Positions 1 to 8,726 are shown, counted from the first letter of the stretch. The stretch is DNA of 11,760 bases from Bacteroidales bacterium (GCA_016283985.1 JAEENZ010000139.1:1-11760); one strand, 5' to 3'. Numbers and translations are program-made. Notes: generated by a model from the letters alone, not told the origin.

Positions 1-1980
1 GAGAAGCCAGCTCAGTTCGCGGGAGAAATCTTCCTGCGGATCGGGCTCCTTGCTGCGGTAGCTCTCCACGGTCTTTTGTATCATCAGCCGGGCATAATCC
101 TCATCCACCCTTGGCCGAGTCCAGCGGAGATAGAAAAGACGGAACATGGAATCGATTTCCTCGTCCACGGCCGAGCACAGTATGCCCGTGCGGCCGGGTG
201 CCCCGATGAACAGGGCCGAGGCGGAATTGCCGGACATAAAGAAGCGGAGGGCATCCCTGCTGAAATCGCCCGCCCCGCTACCAGGAACTATCCTGTCGGC
301 AAAGATGCCGTTGTAGTAGTCGGCGGAATCCAGGGCGGCAAAGCCTCCGGCACGGCAGCCGGAAAGGTTGATTTTATTACGATTGAGGGCGCTCCGCCGA
401 TACAGCACGCGAGCGCCGTTGGAAAGTTGCCAGTCCACCAGGTCCAGTTCAGGATGCCGGCTTTCAGCCACTATGCTGCCGGGAGCCGGGGTCTCGCAAA
501 GCTCGGAAGGGATATCCAGCTTGAAAGCATAGGGCTCCGAAGGCCTGGCAAAGCCGGTGTGCACCAGGGAATCCAGCCAGGCCTCGCCTCCGCATTCCCC
601 GCGGAGCGAAGCCGGAGCACGCAGTATGGCGTGGAAGGGTGCCCTGGCGTATATTACTTGTAGATAGGATACGAGTGTCAGGGAGTCCACCGTCGGCAGA
701 TACTTCTCCATCAGTTCGTATTCCTTCCGGGGGCTGAGCATTGCATCCCCCAGATAATAGGCATTATAGACCTCTTCCATCAGCGAGGAGGAAGAAGTGC
801 GGTATTTGGGATTTGTGCGGTTGCGGTAGGCCGACAGTAGGCTCCGCCGTGCCTGCTCTATCTCGGTGGCAGTGAACCCGTAATCCCGGATCTGCCGGGC
901 AGCGGCCAAAGCCTGTTCGATGCCGGAAGCCACCTTGCCCTTCTGGAGCTGCACGGAAAGATCTGCCACTTCGGTGGCGCCGAGAAGGCCGGAAACGCCG
1001 AGGGAAACGTCCTTATAGTCCTTGCCGTCGAAAGACAGGCGGGCCAGGCGCTGCTTTGTCAGACGATTCGCCATAGTCCGCACCAGGTAAGGGCGGAATT
1101 CCTTTTCGGTGGCGATCGGCGGCCGGGCCGGGGCCTTCTGGAGTATATCCAGCTTGATATCCGTAAGGGTCGAGTCGAAGACCGCGCTCGCGGCGAAGCC
1201 CTCGTAAGGAGGAATGCCGTAGTGCTGGGGCTTGGGGCGCTTTACCTTGGGCATATCGGCGAACAGAGCCTTGATGCGGGCTTCAATTGCGTCCGGATCC
1301 ACATCGCCGACTACGGCCAGAGCCATAAGCGATGGCCTGTACCAGCATTCGTAGAAGTCCCTGATGTCCTTCACCGTGCAGTTCTGGATAACCAGGGTGT
1401 CGCCTATGGTGCGGCGGAGGGCATAACGGCTGCCGCCGAGGATTTCGTCGAGAAAGGCATCGCTTGCAGCCTGCCCGGCCTTGCGCCTCTGGAGCCGCTC
1501 GGAGAGGATGACTCCGCGCTCTTTTTCCACCTGCAGGGAGTCGATGGTGAGCCCGCGCGCCCAGTCCCTCAAGACTAGGAGTGTGGTGTCTACCAGTGCC
1601 TCGGATGTCGTGGGAAGCTGGAGTTTATAGACCGTTTCGCCATAGGATGTGTGGGCGTTAAGGTCTTTGCCGAAGGATGCGCCATGGCGCTCCAGGACCC
1701 TGATTATGGCGTCTTCCGGAAAGTTCTCCGTGCCGTTGAAGGCAAGATGTTCCAGGAAATGCGCCAGCCCCCTCTGCCTGTCTTCCTCATAGAGGGAACC
1801 CGCCTTCACGAAAAGCCGGTACACAGCCTCCCCTTCCGGGTAGCGGTTGGGAAGGATATAATAGGTAAAACCATTCTTGAGGGTGCCCACACGCAGCGAA
1901 TCCCGCTGCGGCAGCGGCTTCTCCCGCGCCGTCAGAGTGACGGCCGCGAAGAGCAGGATGATGGAAAGGAGGCGTTTCAA
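1..1980 (-). CDS. M16 family zinc metallopeptidase, PqqL/insulinase-like, 3' end outside window
   Basis: This is a periplasmic or envelope zinc endopeptidase of the M16 (insulinase/pitrilysin) family. The frame is open for 660 codons and leaves the window at base 1; PqqL-like members are usually over 900 residues, so roughly the last third is missing. The inverted zinc motif HFLEH is at residues 74-78, and an E-x6-E pair follows at E154/E161, the second being the expected zinc ligand. The stretch FGKDLNAHTSYGETVY (residues 103-118) is typical of PqqL-type proteins. A second M16 repeat begins near DWQLSNGARVLYRR. The N-terminus is a secretory signal peptide (MKRLLSIILLFAAVTLTA) with no lipobox Cys. 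The start must be TTG at 1980: the only in-frame codons back to the stop at 2035-2037 are non-start codons, and the first in-frame ATG lies far inside the catalytic domain. The gene follows the SusCD operon but sits behind an intrinsic terminator. A role in degrading an imported or captured peptide is inferred from context. Confidence 0.9.
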   Translation of the reverse strand, partial: MKRLLSIILLFAAVTLTAREKPLPQRDSLRVGTLKNGFTYYILPNRYPEGEAVYRLFVKAGSLYEEDRQRGLAHFLEHLAFNGTENFPEDAIIRVLERHGASFGKDLNAHTSYGETVYKLQLPTTSEALVDTTLLVLRDWARGLTIDSLQVEKERGVILSERLQRRKAGQAASDAFLDEILGGSRYALRRTIGDTLVIQNCTVKDIRDFYECWYRPSLMALAVVGDVDPDAIEARIKALFADMPKVKRPKPQHYGIPPYEGFAASAVFDSTLTDIKLDILQKAPARPPIATEKEFRPYLVRTMANRLTKQRLARLSFDGKDYKDVSLGVSGLLGATEVADLSVQLQKGKVASGIEQALAAARQIRDYGFTATEIEQARRSLLSAYRNRTNPKYRTSSSSLMEEVYNAYYLGDAMLSPRKEYELMEKYLPTVDSLTLVSYLQVIYARAPFHAILRAPASLRGECGGEAWLDSLVHTGFARPSEPYAFKLDIPSELCETPAPGSIVAESRHPELDLVDWQLSNGARVLYRRSALNRNKINLSGCRAGGFAALDSADYYNGIFADRIVPGSGAGDFSRDALRFFMSGNSASALFIGAPGRTGILCSAVDEEIDSMFRLFYLRWTRPRVDEDYARLMIQKTVESYRSKEPDPQEDFSRELSWLL

Positions 1981-1998
1981 AGCTCTGCGTTTAAGATT

Positions 1999-2027
1999 AA
2001 AAAGGGTGCCGGATGACCCGGCACCCT
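1999..2027 (-). terminator. Rho-independent terminator of the SusCD operon
   Basis: Read on the minus strand, a 9-bp perfect stem (GGGTGCCGG / CCGGCACCC, 8 of 9 pairs G-C) with a 5-base loop GTCAT is followed directly by TTTTT. One further A-T pair can extend the stem. It begins 15 bases after the stop of the propeller lipoprotein gene and its T tract ends 18 bases before the TTG start of the M16 gene. There is no T tract on the plus-strand side, so it acts in one direction only. Termination between the two genes is therefore expected, at least in part. Confidence 0.9.
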
Positions 2028-2041
2028 CGGGATGTCAGAGA

Positions 2042-3592
2042 TTATTCGGGAAGGATGTCGGCTTCGAGGCCGATCTTGTAAAGCTCGATGGAGCTGACAT
2101 CTTCCACCTTGGCAACAATGGCGATGTAACCGGTGCCGTCGGGGGCGAACGCAAGGGCGATGGAATCACCTGCGGACGGGGTCTTCACGCCTTCGACTTC
2201 CTTGAACTCAGTCCACTGGCGGTTCTCGTCGATCACGGCAAAGTAAAGCTTGCTTTCCTTTATATAAGCACCCACAATCTCTCCGGTAGTAGGATTGATG
2301 CCGAAGCACATTGTTTCCTTGACAGCTCCGCTCGAACCGGGAGTCACCTGGACGGGGCCAGCGAAGGTCTCCAGTTTGGTAGCAGCATCCTTGTTGTAAC
2401 GATAGATTTGGTACTGAGCCTTGGATGATGTAGGAGCCAGCACGTACACCGCATCATCGGGACCGGTCTTGATTGCAAGGCTGGAAGGCACTCCGTAAGT
2501 TTCTCCTTCAGGAATGTAGTTATTCACCAGCATCTCCCAGCTGTTGCTGACATTGAACACATAGTAACCATAGAGGTTGTTGGAAGTCACAGCATAAACG
2601 GTTCCCTTGGAATCCGTGGCGAACTGGCAGGAATAGAACATACCGTCGCTTCCACCCTTCTCTCCATACTTCGGGAGACCGGGGATAAACGGAGTCTGAG
2701 TCCAATCCGTGCCGTTGAAATTGTAGCGGACAGCGTTCCTGTACGGATCGGTCTTGCTGACATTGTGAGTGCTGACAAATCCGGGCTTGCCATCGATGAA
2801 GTACAGCCTGGGAGCACCATAAGTAGCGGTTATCTTTTCTCCGAGTTCCTGAGGACCGACCGAAGTCCAGGCTGAGCCGTCGAACTTGAGCGCACCGGGG
2901 ACATTGGCGGTTTTTTCTCCGTAGAAGAGAACATAAGGTGTTTCTCCATCTATGGCGAGGTCGCACAGAATGGCCTGGCGAGTTGACCCGTCTGTAATGC
3001 CGAGAGGGCCTACGGGAACGAATGCGTTGCCATCCCACTTGACAACTGCGATACGGTTGTTTTTGTCAGCAGAACCTTCCGTGGTTATCTTGCGGGCATA
3101 TGCCATATACGGGGTATTGTCCTTAGTATTGATGGCGAGGCGGATATCCGACCTCCAGCTGGTCGCGGGTTCAGTATAAGAACCGACGTTAGTCACAATA
3201 GTAGCAAGGATCTTACCGATTTTCACCTCATAAGTGGCCGTGAGTTCACTCTTGGTGTTGGTTACGATAATGTCGATTGGAGCAGCGGAATTCACCTCCA
3301 CTTTTCCGTTGGCATCGGGAGCAACGCCATTAACTTTGATTTCGTCGTTCTCACCAGCGGTAACGGTGGCTTTGAACTTCTTTCCGGCCTCGGTACCGGG
3401 GACGCGGATTACCATATTGGCGCTGATTTCGGCCACCACGTCAGCGGGGAGGGCGTCGTTATCGGCCTTGAGGAGTGCGAAGGACTTGAGCTCGGCAGGA
3501 GTCGTGTCCTTAGGTTGGGGCTCTTCCTTTTCCTGGCAGGAGAGCAATGCGAGCGCTGCAAAGGCAGCGGCAATCCATTTGTTGATTCTCAT
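2042..3592 (-). CDS. Surface lipoprotein with N-terminal Ig-like (DUF5018-like) domain and predicted beta-propeller
   Basis: This 516-residue protein has a lipoprotein signal with lipobox LLSC and lipid Cys at residue 19. The following QEKEE is acidic, resembling the Bacteroidota lipoprotein export signal that sends proteins to the cell surface. Residues about 34-126 look like a small Ig-like beta domain of the DUF5018 type. From about 130 to 510 a degenerate repeat recurs with the pattern 'LAI-D--TPY-LFY ... ALKFDGSAWTSVG'. Instances include DLAIDGETPYVLFY (211-224), SLAIKTGPDDAVYVLAP (371-387) and ALAFAPDGTGYIAIVA (479-494), and they are consistent with a six- or seven-bladed propeller. It is the fourth gene of the SusC operon, 22 bases after the preceding stop, in the position where SusE/SusF-like or other accessory binding lipoproteins occur. 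The likely role is ligand binding at the cell surface; no catalytic motif is visible and the ligand is unknown. The domain names come from pattern memory, not a search. Confidence 0.85.
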   Translation of the reverse strand: MRINKWIAAAFAALALLSCQEKEEPQPKDTTPAELKSFALLKADNDALPADVVAEISANMVIRVPGTEAGKKFKATVTAGENDEIKVNGVAPDANGKVEVNSAAPIDIIVTNTKSELTATYEVKIGKILATIVTNVGSYTEPATSWRSDIRLAINTKDNTPYMAYARKITTEGSADKNNRIAVVKWDGNAFVPVGPLGITDGSTRQAILCDLAIDGETPYVLFYGEKTANVPGALKFDGSAWTSVGPQELGEKITATYGAPRLYFIDGKPGFVSTHNVSKTDPYRNAVRYNFNGTDWTQTPFIPGLPKYGEKGGSDGMFYSCQFATDSKGTVYAVTSNNLYGYYVFNVSNSWEMLVNNYIPEGETYGVPSSLAIKTGPDDAVYVLAPTSSKAQYQIYRYNKDAATKLETFAGPVQVTPGSSGAVKETMCFGINPTTGEIVGAYIKESKLYFAVIDENRQWTEFKEVEGVKTPSAGDSIALAFAPDGTGYIAIVAKVEDVSSIELYKIGLEADILPE

Positions 3593-3614
3593 AATGGTAA
3601 TTATTTAAGGTTTG

Positions 3615-4088
3615 TTAATCGTTCACTTTTGTAACTGTATGAGTGCTGTATTTCTTGCTGGGGCCAGGGTAGCCTACGCTGACCTCCGGGTCATTGGTGG
3701 AAAGCAGACGTATGGTAAGGGTATTGTCCTTGGAAGGATCTACCGTATGCCGCATATATTGGATTCGGAGAGGCATACGGTAAACATTTTTAGGGAAAGT
3801 CACCGTTTTGCTTTCATTCAGGATATAGTCTACCCCTTCTTTGAGGCCATCGCCGGGGACGACTTCGTAGGTGACCACCACTTCGCTCTGCCGGGTCTCT
3901 GCGTGCAGTTCCACGAAATAGCTCACCCAATACTCATTGGAGAAGGATGGCACCACGGATTTATCTTCCCCGCTGGCATCCTTGATGCATACGAAAAAGT
4001 CCTTGAACATTATGTTCAGCTGGTCCTGGCAGGATGTTGCCAGCAGGCAGGCTGCCAAAAGGCAAAGTCTTATGATAAGTTTTTTCAT
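3615..4088 (-). CDS. Small SusE-position lipoprotein, Calx-beta/DUF4843-like
   Basis: This 157-residue protein begins with a lipoprotein signal peptide (lipobox LATSC, lipid Cys at residue 20). The body is one beta-rich domain. Its core, V-YEVVPGDGLKEGVDY followed by TVTFPKNVYRMPLRIQ and then KDNTLTIRLLSTNDPEV (residues about 72-136), has the Calx-beta-like layout seen in DUF4843/DUF1735-type lipoproteins encoded next to SusD genes in Bacteroidota. It starts 9 bases after the SusD stop and is clearly in the same operon. It probably assists SusD in ligand capture or stabilises the outer-membrane complex; this is inferred from position. The exact Pfam assignment among these related families is uncertain. 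Confidence 0.85.
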   Translation of the reverse strand: MKKLIIRLCLLAACLLATSCQDQLNIMFKDFFVCIKDASGEDKSVVPSFSNEYWVSYFVELHAETRQSEVVVTYEVVPGDGLKEGVDYILNESKTVTFPKNVYRMPLRIQYMRHTVDPSKDNTLTIRLLSTNDPEVSVGYPGPSKKYSTHTVTKVND

Positions 4089-4097
4089 GGCGTAATT

Positions 4098-5645
4098 CTA
4101 TTGGGCGGTATATTCCTGATAACCCGGATTCTGCTGCATGTTGGGGTTGGACTGCAACTCCATGCGGTCTATCGGGAGCACGAAACGGTTATTGGGATAA
4201 TTGATTGTAAGCGCATCGCTCCGGGCGCCACATCCGTTGGAGCGGACCAGATTCTCCTTGCGACGTGTGATATCGAAGAGACGGTGTCCCTCGAAGCAAA
4301 GCTCCTTCACACGCTCATCAGCCACCAGCGAGAGCACCTGGTCCTTGGTGCTGGCGCTGATCGTCACGGCGGAAGCGGCGACACCGGTGGCACGCCCGAT
4401 AAGGGCCTTGAGATCGTTCAAGGCAGAAGTAATGTCGTTGTTCTGGGCGCTTGCTTCGGCGTGTATGAGGTACATTTCGGAGCAGCGGAGAACAAAATGG
4501 TCGTTGCAGTGCTTTTCTTCTGCCGTTATGCTTTTACGATAAAGGAACTTGCAGACAGCGGGGAAGGATTTCCCGGCATAAATCTCAGGTTCGGTAGGTT
4601 CTCCCACGTAAGTAAGCAGTTCTTTGCGGATATCCGAGGCATCGAAGCGGTTGGAAAGCGCAGGAACCGGAACGAAGGATGGTGTCCGCGTGGGATCATA
4701 CAAATTACCGGTAGAAGGAGTCTTGTCAAAGCCGCTAAGGCGGAAAATCGCCTCCTTTCCGGGATTGTCTTGGGATTCGCGGAACATCTTGACATATTCC
4801 TCTCTCGGGGACAGTTCCACTTTCTTCATAACCTTGTCGGCATATTCCGCAGCCTTGTCCCAATCCTCCATATAGAGATAGATGCGCGCAAGAAGGGCTT
4901 CACAGGCTATATAAGAGATGTGGAAGCAGTCCTTGATGCTGTTTATCTGTGCATAATTCTCACCGTCGGCCCCATAGTCACTTGCCATTTTCTGGAAGAT
5001 TTCCATCGCAGCCTCGATATCCTCGATAACTTTGCCGTAAACCTCCGATATACTCTTGCGGCTGAGGGCATCCGTGTATTTTGGGATAAAGTCCAAGAAG
5101 GGTACTCCCAGGTGGTCGTGAGTCGCAGTGAAATTGTAGGGTTGGCCGTAGCAGTTGCAAAGAGCCAGATGAGCCAGGGCACGGCCAAAGTGGGCATAGG
5201 CCATAGCACGGTCTACTACGGCCCTCTCTGCATCGTTTGCACAATTCTTCTTGAGTTCAGGCCCGTAGTAGAGGAGATTATTTGTCTCTGTGACTGCAGC
5301 CCAGCCTTTGGCCCAAACGTTACGAGGATACGTGCCTACGTGCTCGGCTTCCAGCTGATAGTTGAAAGCCAGGTAATCGCCCTCGCTGGCATCGACGGTA
5401 ATCTTCAGCAGGTCTCCCATTATTTCCGCATAACGGACATATTCCTGATCGTATAGCTGATAGAGGCGGTAGTGCATACCTTCTCCTGCTGCCTTATAGC
5501 CTTCGACTGTCCCCAGGAATGACGCGACAGTGGATTTACCGATTGGTTTCACGCGGAGAAGCTCTGTCTCCATTTCAGTCCACAAATTGCATCCGCTAAG
5601 CATCGTGGCGGCGACAGCCGATAAAATCAAAACTCTTGTTTTCAT
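4098..5645 (-). CDS. RagB/SusD family nutrient-binding outer-membrane lipoprotein
   Basis: This is the surface-exposed lid of a SusCD transporter, which binds the ligand and closes over the SusC barrel. The 515 residues fit the family. The lipobox is LSGC with lipid Cys at residue 19. Helical TPR-like segments are visible, for instance VDRAMAYAHFGRALAHLALC (144-163) and ACEALLARIYLYMEDWDKAAEYADKV split across 248-272. Family hallmarks in the C-terminal half are FVLRCSEMYLIHAEA (384-398), DERVKELCFEGHRLFDITR (443-461) and the end motif NRFVLPIDRMELQSNPNMQQNPGY (486-509, residues spanning a little over 20). It begins 12 bases after the SusC stop. Because the binding surface of SusD proteins diverges quickly, the ligand cannot be read from the sequence. 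Confidence 0.96.
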   Translation of the reverse strand: MKTRVLILSAVAATMLSGCNLWTEMETELLRVKPIGKSTVASFLGTVEGYKAAGEGMHYRLYQLYDQEYVRYAEIMGDLLKITVDASEGDYLAFNYQLEAEHVGTYPRNVWAKGWAAVTETNNLLYYGPELKKNCANDAERAVVDRAMAYAHFGRALAHLALCNCYGQPYNFTATHDHLGVPFLDFIPKYTDALSRKSISEVYGKVIEDIEAAMEIFQKMASDYGADGENYAQINSIKDCFHISYIACEALLARIYLYMEDWDKAAEYADKVMKKVELSPREEYVKMFRESQDNPGKEAIFRLSGFDKTPSTGNLYDPTRTPSFVPVPALSNRFDASDIRKELLTYVGEPTEPEIYAGKSFPAVCKFLYRKSITAEEKHCNDHFVLRCSEMYLIHAEASAQNNDITSALNDLKALIGRATGVAASAVTISASTKDQVLSLVADERVKELCFEGHRLFDITRRKENLVRSNGCGARSDALTINYPNNRFVLPIDRMELQSNPNMQQNPGYQEYTAQ

Positions 5646-5657
5646 GGTTCTTTCCGC

Positions 5658-8600
5658 TTAAAAGTTCAACGATACCTGGAATGAGAACTCCCGGCGCATA
5701 CCCTGGTTGCCAAACCTTACGGTCTTGTAGCTGTTCATGGTCTTGCTCTGGGCAGGGGACCAGAAATAGAGATTGTTCCCGATCAAAGACAAAGTGCACG
5801 CCTCTATGCCCGCTTTCTTGATGAAGTTCTTGGGCAAAGTATATGAAAGCGACACGCTGCGGAGCTGAACGGATGTCTTGTTGTAGAGGCATCGGGTGGA
5901 ATTATAATAGGAATTGGTCCATCCTTTATAAATGAAGGCAGGATTCAAATTACCTTGTCCGGGAGTAGTCCAATGATCGAGAGCCTCAGGCACCTGGTTC
6001 TCATCGATCACGCTATATCCATCATCCCTGAACACATGCTCATACAACCAACCTCCAATAGTGTAATCGAACATCACTCTCAAATTGAAGTTCTTCCAGG
6101 TAAAGTCGTTGGATACACCGCCATACAGGTCAGGCTGATGAGAATACGGCTGGAAAACACGGTCTTCGTAACTGAAAGTGTATGTGAGATCCCCGTTCTT
6201 GTCGTACCACATCGGAGCACCAGTCACGGGGTCCACTCCGGCCCAACGTACCAACCAGTGAGCATCCTTGCTCTGTCCCTCGATCCAGATGTGATCGAAG
6301 TATCCGGTATAGGCGTCACCATACAGTTTTTCGATCATATTGCGGTTGCGGGCGCCGTTGATGCTTGTGGACCAGGTAAAGTCTCCGTTCTTGATGTTGA
6401 CAGACTCGAAGATGAACTCGATACCATTGTTTGAAATCTCTCCGATGTTCTGATTGATACCGCTGTCATCCACTATGGAAGACACCCTGGCGTTGTACAA
6501 TACATTGGTGGTGAGTTCCCTATAAGGCTCGATAGTGAGATGGAACCTCTTCAGGATGCCAAGCTGAATCTGGAAGTCGGTCTTGAATGTTCTCTCCCAG
6601 GAAAGCGCAGGGTTGGGCGTCTTGGTCTGGAGAGCGCCGGGACTGTTAGCATAAGAATAACTGTCAGACAATGAATATTCTCCATAGGAAGAGGCAGTGT
6701 TTACACGGGAATTTCCGGCTGTGCCGAAGGTGCCCTTAATACTTATGCTTGAGAAAAGCTTGGATTTGAACCACTTTTCCCTATGTACGTTCCAACTTGC
6801 TCCAATCGATGCGAAATCGCTCCAGCGTGAATACTCGCTGAAGGCCGAATTGCCCTGCCGGCGGTAATTGGCTGAAACGTTGTAGCGCTTATCGTAACCG
6901 TAAGAAGCCTGGGCAATATATGAGAGGTTCTTTCTGTAAGTCACATTGGATGTGCCACGCCTCGTATCTGAAGTAATCGAGTAGCTTACCTCCTGAACAT
7001 TGTCGTTGACAAAACCGGAAGCGCTTGCTCCCAAATAAGGGTGAATAGTGGAGCGCCATTCCCAGCCAGCCATTCCCGTTACCTTGTGCTTTCCGCCAAA
7101 GGTCCGGTCGTAATTGGCATGAAGTTTAATAAAATAATCATAATCGAATACTGCATTTCGAGATGAGGATCCGCTTTTGCTTGTATCGCTGCCCATACCG
7201 GAAAGCGTGTATTTGGAATCGTATCTCGCATCGTATCCACTCATAAAAGTGGCAGCCGTCTGGGATGTAAGAGACAGGTGATCGGTAGCCTTGTATTTAA
7301 GGGTAAGCGCTCCTTTTGCATTCATCGCATTGGAGTAGAAAGAATCAAGGTCCATTTCGTCCAGATAAGTCCAGAATTTCTTGGCCGTCACCTTATATTC
7401 ATTTTCGTCCGAACTGTAATAATTGTACCAGCGATAACTTCCGTCTTCATTGTAGGGCTCGAAAATAGGCAGTATCTCATGGAAAGTACTATATGACGAG
7501 AACATATAGGTCTTTGTAAAACTTGCATCCAGGATGAAAGTCGCAGAGAGTTTTTTGGAAAGCTTGATCGAAGTGTTTTCGCGGAATGTGAAACGGTCGG
7601 TGCTGTTTCCTTTATATGGAGACTTGAGATGGTAGTATCCCCCCGAAATAAGGCTGCTCATCCTGTCGCTGCCTCCAGATGCGGACAGGTTCACCTGCAT
7701 GGATGAACCGGGACGCTGATAGTATGGATACCAATTGGTGTCCACGCCAGTATAAGTCTGGTACTCGTTGTCCTGATAGGGGAAATTCTTGATATCCCGC
7801 CCGCTGTTTACCCATCCTTCCTTGGCAAGGGCAAGCCATTGGTCAGCATGGAGGTATTTAATACGTGTCGAGGGATCGATATCGTCGTAACCATATCGCA
7901 CGGAGGCATTCATACTCAATTTGCCGCTCTTTGCCTTTTTGGTGGTGACCAGGATAACGCCGTTCGAACCGTCGGCGCCATAAAGCGCAACGGTGGAAGC
8001 ATCCTTCAATACGGTCATCGACTCGATATCGTCCGGATTCATCAGGGAGATGGGGCTTATCGAACTGGTACCCATTCCGGCAATTCCACTTGAGTTTCCG
8101 TTGCTATATACCGGCACTCCGTCGATAATCCAAAGAGGCTCGTTGGATGCGCTCAGGGAACCATCGCCGCGGACGCGGAGCTTCACGCTTGGACGGCCGC
8201 CGCTGCTATCTTCTATAACAGAAAGACCTGGGACCATACCCACCAGCATGTTGTCCATACGTTCCGCCGGGCGGAATTTAAGCTGATCCGATGTCACTTG
8301 GAAAGCGGACCCTACCATATCTTCCCGCTTCTGGGCAAGACCGTAACCCACCGAAATTACCGCCTCCTCCAGAAGGTTGTCCGATTTCATCGCAACATCC
8401 CTCCGTCCGGGGGCGCTTACCGCAATCTCCTGCGTCTCCATCCCCAGGAACTGGAAAACGAACGTGGTATTCTTGCCGGAGGGAACCCGGACGGAGTAAT
8501 TGCCGTCCAGGTCGGACGTGACGGCCTTACTCATCTCCCCCTTTGGAAAGACTACGACGCCGGGGAGAGGTTCTCCGGTATCATCCACGATTTTTCCGAA

Positions 8601-8726
8601 AAGATCCTGTTTGGTTTTCTGCTGCGGAGGCACTCCGGCAGCGCCCTGGGCCCATCCTGACTGGACGGACGACACGGCCACTATAAGAGACACCAACAGC
8701 GGGAGGAATAGTTTGCCACACCTCAT
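5658..8726 (-). CDS. SusC/RagA family TonB-linked outer-membrane transporter
   Basis: This 1022-residue protein is the outer-membrane barrel that imports ligand captured by SusD, powered by TonB-ExbBD. The signal peptide runs to about residue 27 (...VQSGWAQ). A carboxypeptidase-regulatory-like domain spans about 42-118 (GKIVDDTGEPLPGVVVFPKG...). The TonB-box/plug start EEAVISVGYG is at 120-129, and the plug continues to about 265 with WIIDGVPVY, DDIESMTVLKDASTVALYG and NGVILVTTKKA. The rest is barrel, rich in alternating aromatic residues, and it ends in the outer-membrane-protein signature with a terminal Phe (SFQVSLNF). The ATG at 8726 is well placed for the signal peptide and lies 19 bases after the putative -7 box. 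It is the first gene of the operon. No anti-sigma/ECF pair or other dedicated regulator is encoded in the window. Its base composition appears lower in GC than the flanking genes. Confidence 0.97.
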   Translation of the reverse strand: MRCGKLFLPLLVSLIVAVSSVQSGWAQGAAGVPPQQKTKQDLFGKIVDDTGEPLPGVVVFPKGEMSKAVTSDLDGNYSVRVPSGKNTTFVFQFLGMETQEIAVSAPGRRDVAMKSDNLLEEAVISVGYGLAQKREDMVGSAFQVTSDQLKFRPAERMDNMLVGMVPGLSVIEDSSGGRPSVKLRVRGDGSLSASNEPLWIIDGVPVYSNGNSSGIAGMGTSSISPISLMNPDDIESMTVLKDASTVALYGADGSNGVILVTTKKAKSGKLSMNASVRYGYDDIDPSTRIKYLHADQWLALAKEGWVNSGRDIKNFPYQDNEYQTYTGVDTNWYPYYQRPGSSMQVNLSASGGSDRMSSLISGGYYHLKSPYKGNSTDRFTFRENTSIKLSKKLSATFILDASFTKTYMFSSYSTFHEILPIFEPYNEDGSYRWYNYYSSDENEYKVTAKKFWTYLDEMDLDSFYSNAMNAKGALTLKYKATDHLSLTSQTAATFMSGYDARYDSKYTLSGMGSDTSKSGSSSRNAVFDYDYFIKLHANYDRTFGGKHKVTGMAGWEWRSTIHPYLGASASGFVNDNVQEVSYSITSDTRRGTSNVTYRKNLSYIAQASYGYDKRYNVSANYRRQGNSAFSEYSRWSDFASIGASWNVHREKWFKSKLFSSISIKGTFGTAGNSRVNTASSYGEYSLSDSYSYANSPGALQTKTPNPALSWERTFKTDFQIQLGILKRFHLTIEPYRELTTNVLYNARVSSIVDDSGINQNIGEISNNGIEFIFESVNIKNGDFTWSTSINGARNRNMIEKLYGDAYTGYFDHIWIEGQSKDAHWLVRWAGVDPVTGAPMWYDKNGDLTYTFSYEDRVFQPYSHQPDLYGGVSNDFTWKNFNLRVMFDYTIGGWLYEHVFRDDGYSVIDENQVPEALDHWTTPGQGNLNPAFIYKGWTNSYYNSTRCLYNKTSVQLRSVSLSYTLPKNFIKKAGIEACTLSLIGNNLYFWSPAQSKTMNSYKTVRFGNQGMRREFSFQVSLNF

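Noticed and set aside
76..663. A 195-codon plus-strand frame near the left end
   Set aside because: It is antisense to the continuous M16 peptidase frame, which carries HFLEH and family motifs; the antisense translation resembles nothing.
1..1980. Possibility that the M16 gene is a pseudogene because it lacks an ATG
   Set aside because: The frame is open for 660 codons with intact zinc ligands and a good signal peptide beginning exactly at TTG 1980, so a functional gene with a TTG start is the simpler reading.
1651..2428. Two overlapping plus-strand frames (1651-2016 and 1877-2428)
   Set aside because: They run through the M16 start, the terminator and the end of the propeller lipoprotein gene, and have low-information Arg/Gly/Leu-rich translations.
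3612..5456. A 614-codon open frame on the plus strand, antisense to the SusD and small lipoprotein genes
   Set aside because: It lies wholly opposite two well-recognised lipoprotein genes, its translation is rich in His, Cys and Ile with no recognisable domain, and it crosses an intergenic gap. It is a by-product of codon bias in the real genes.
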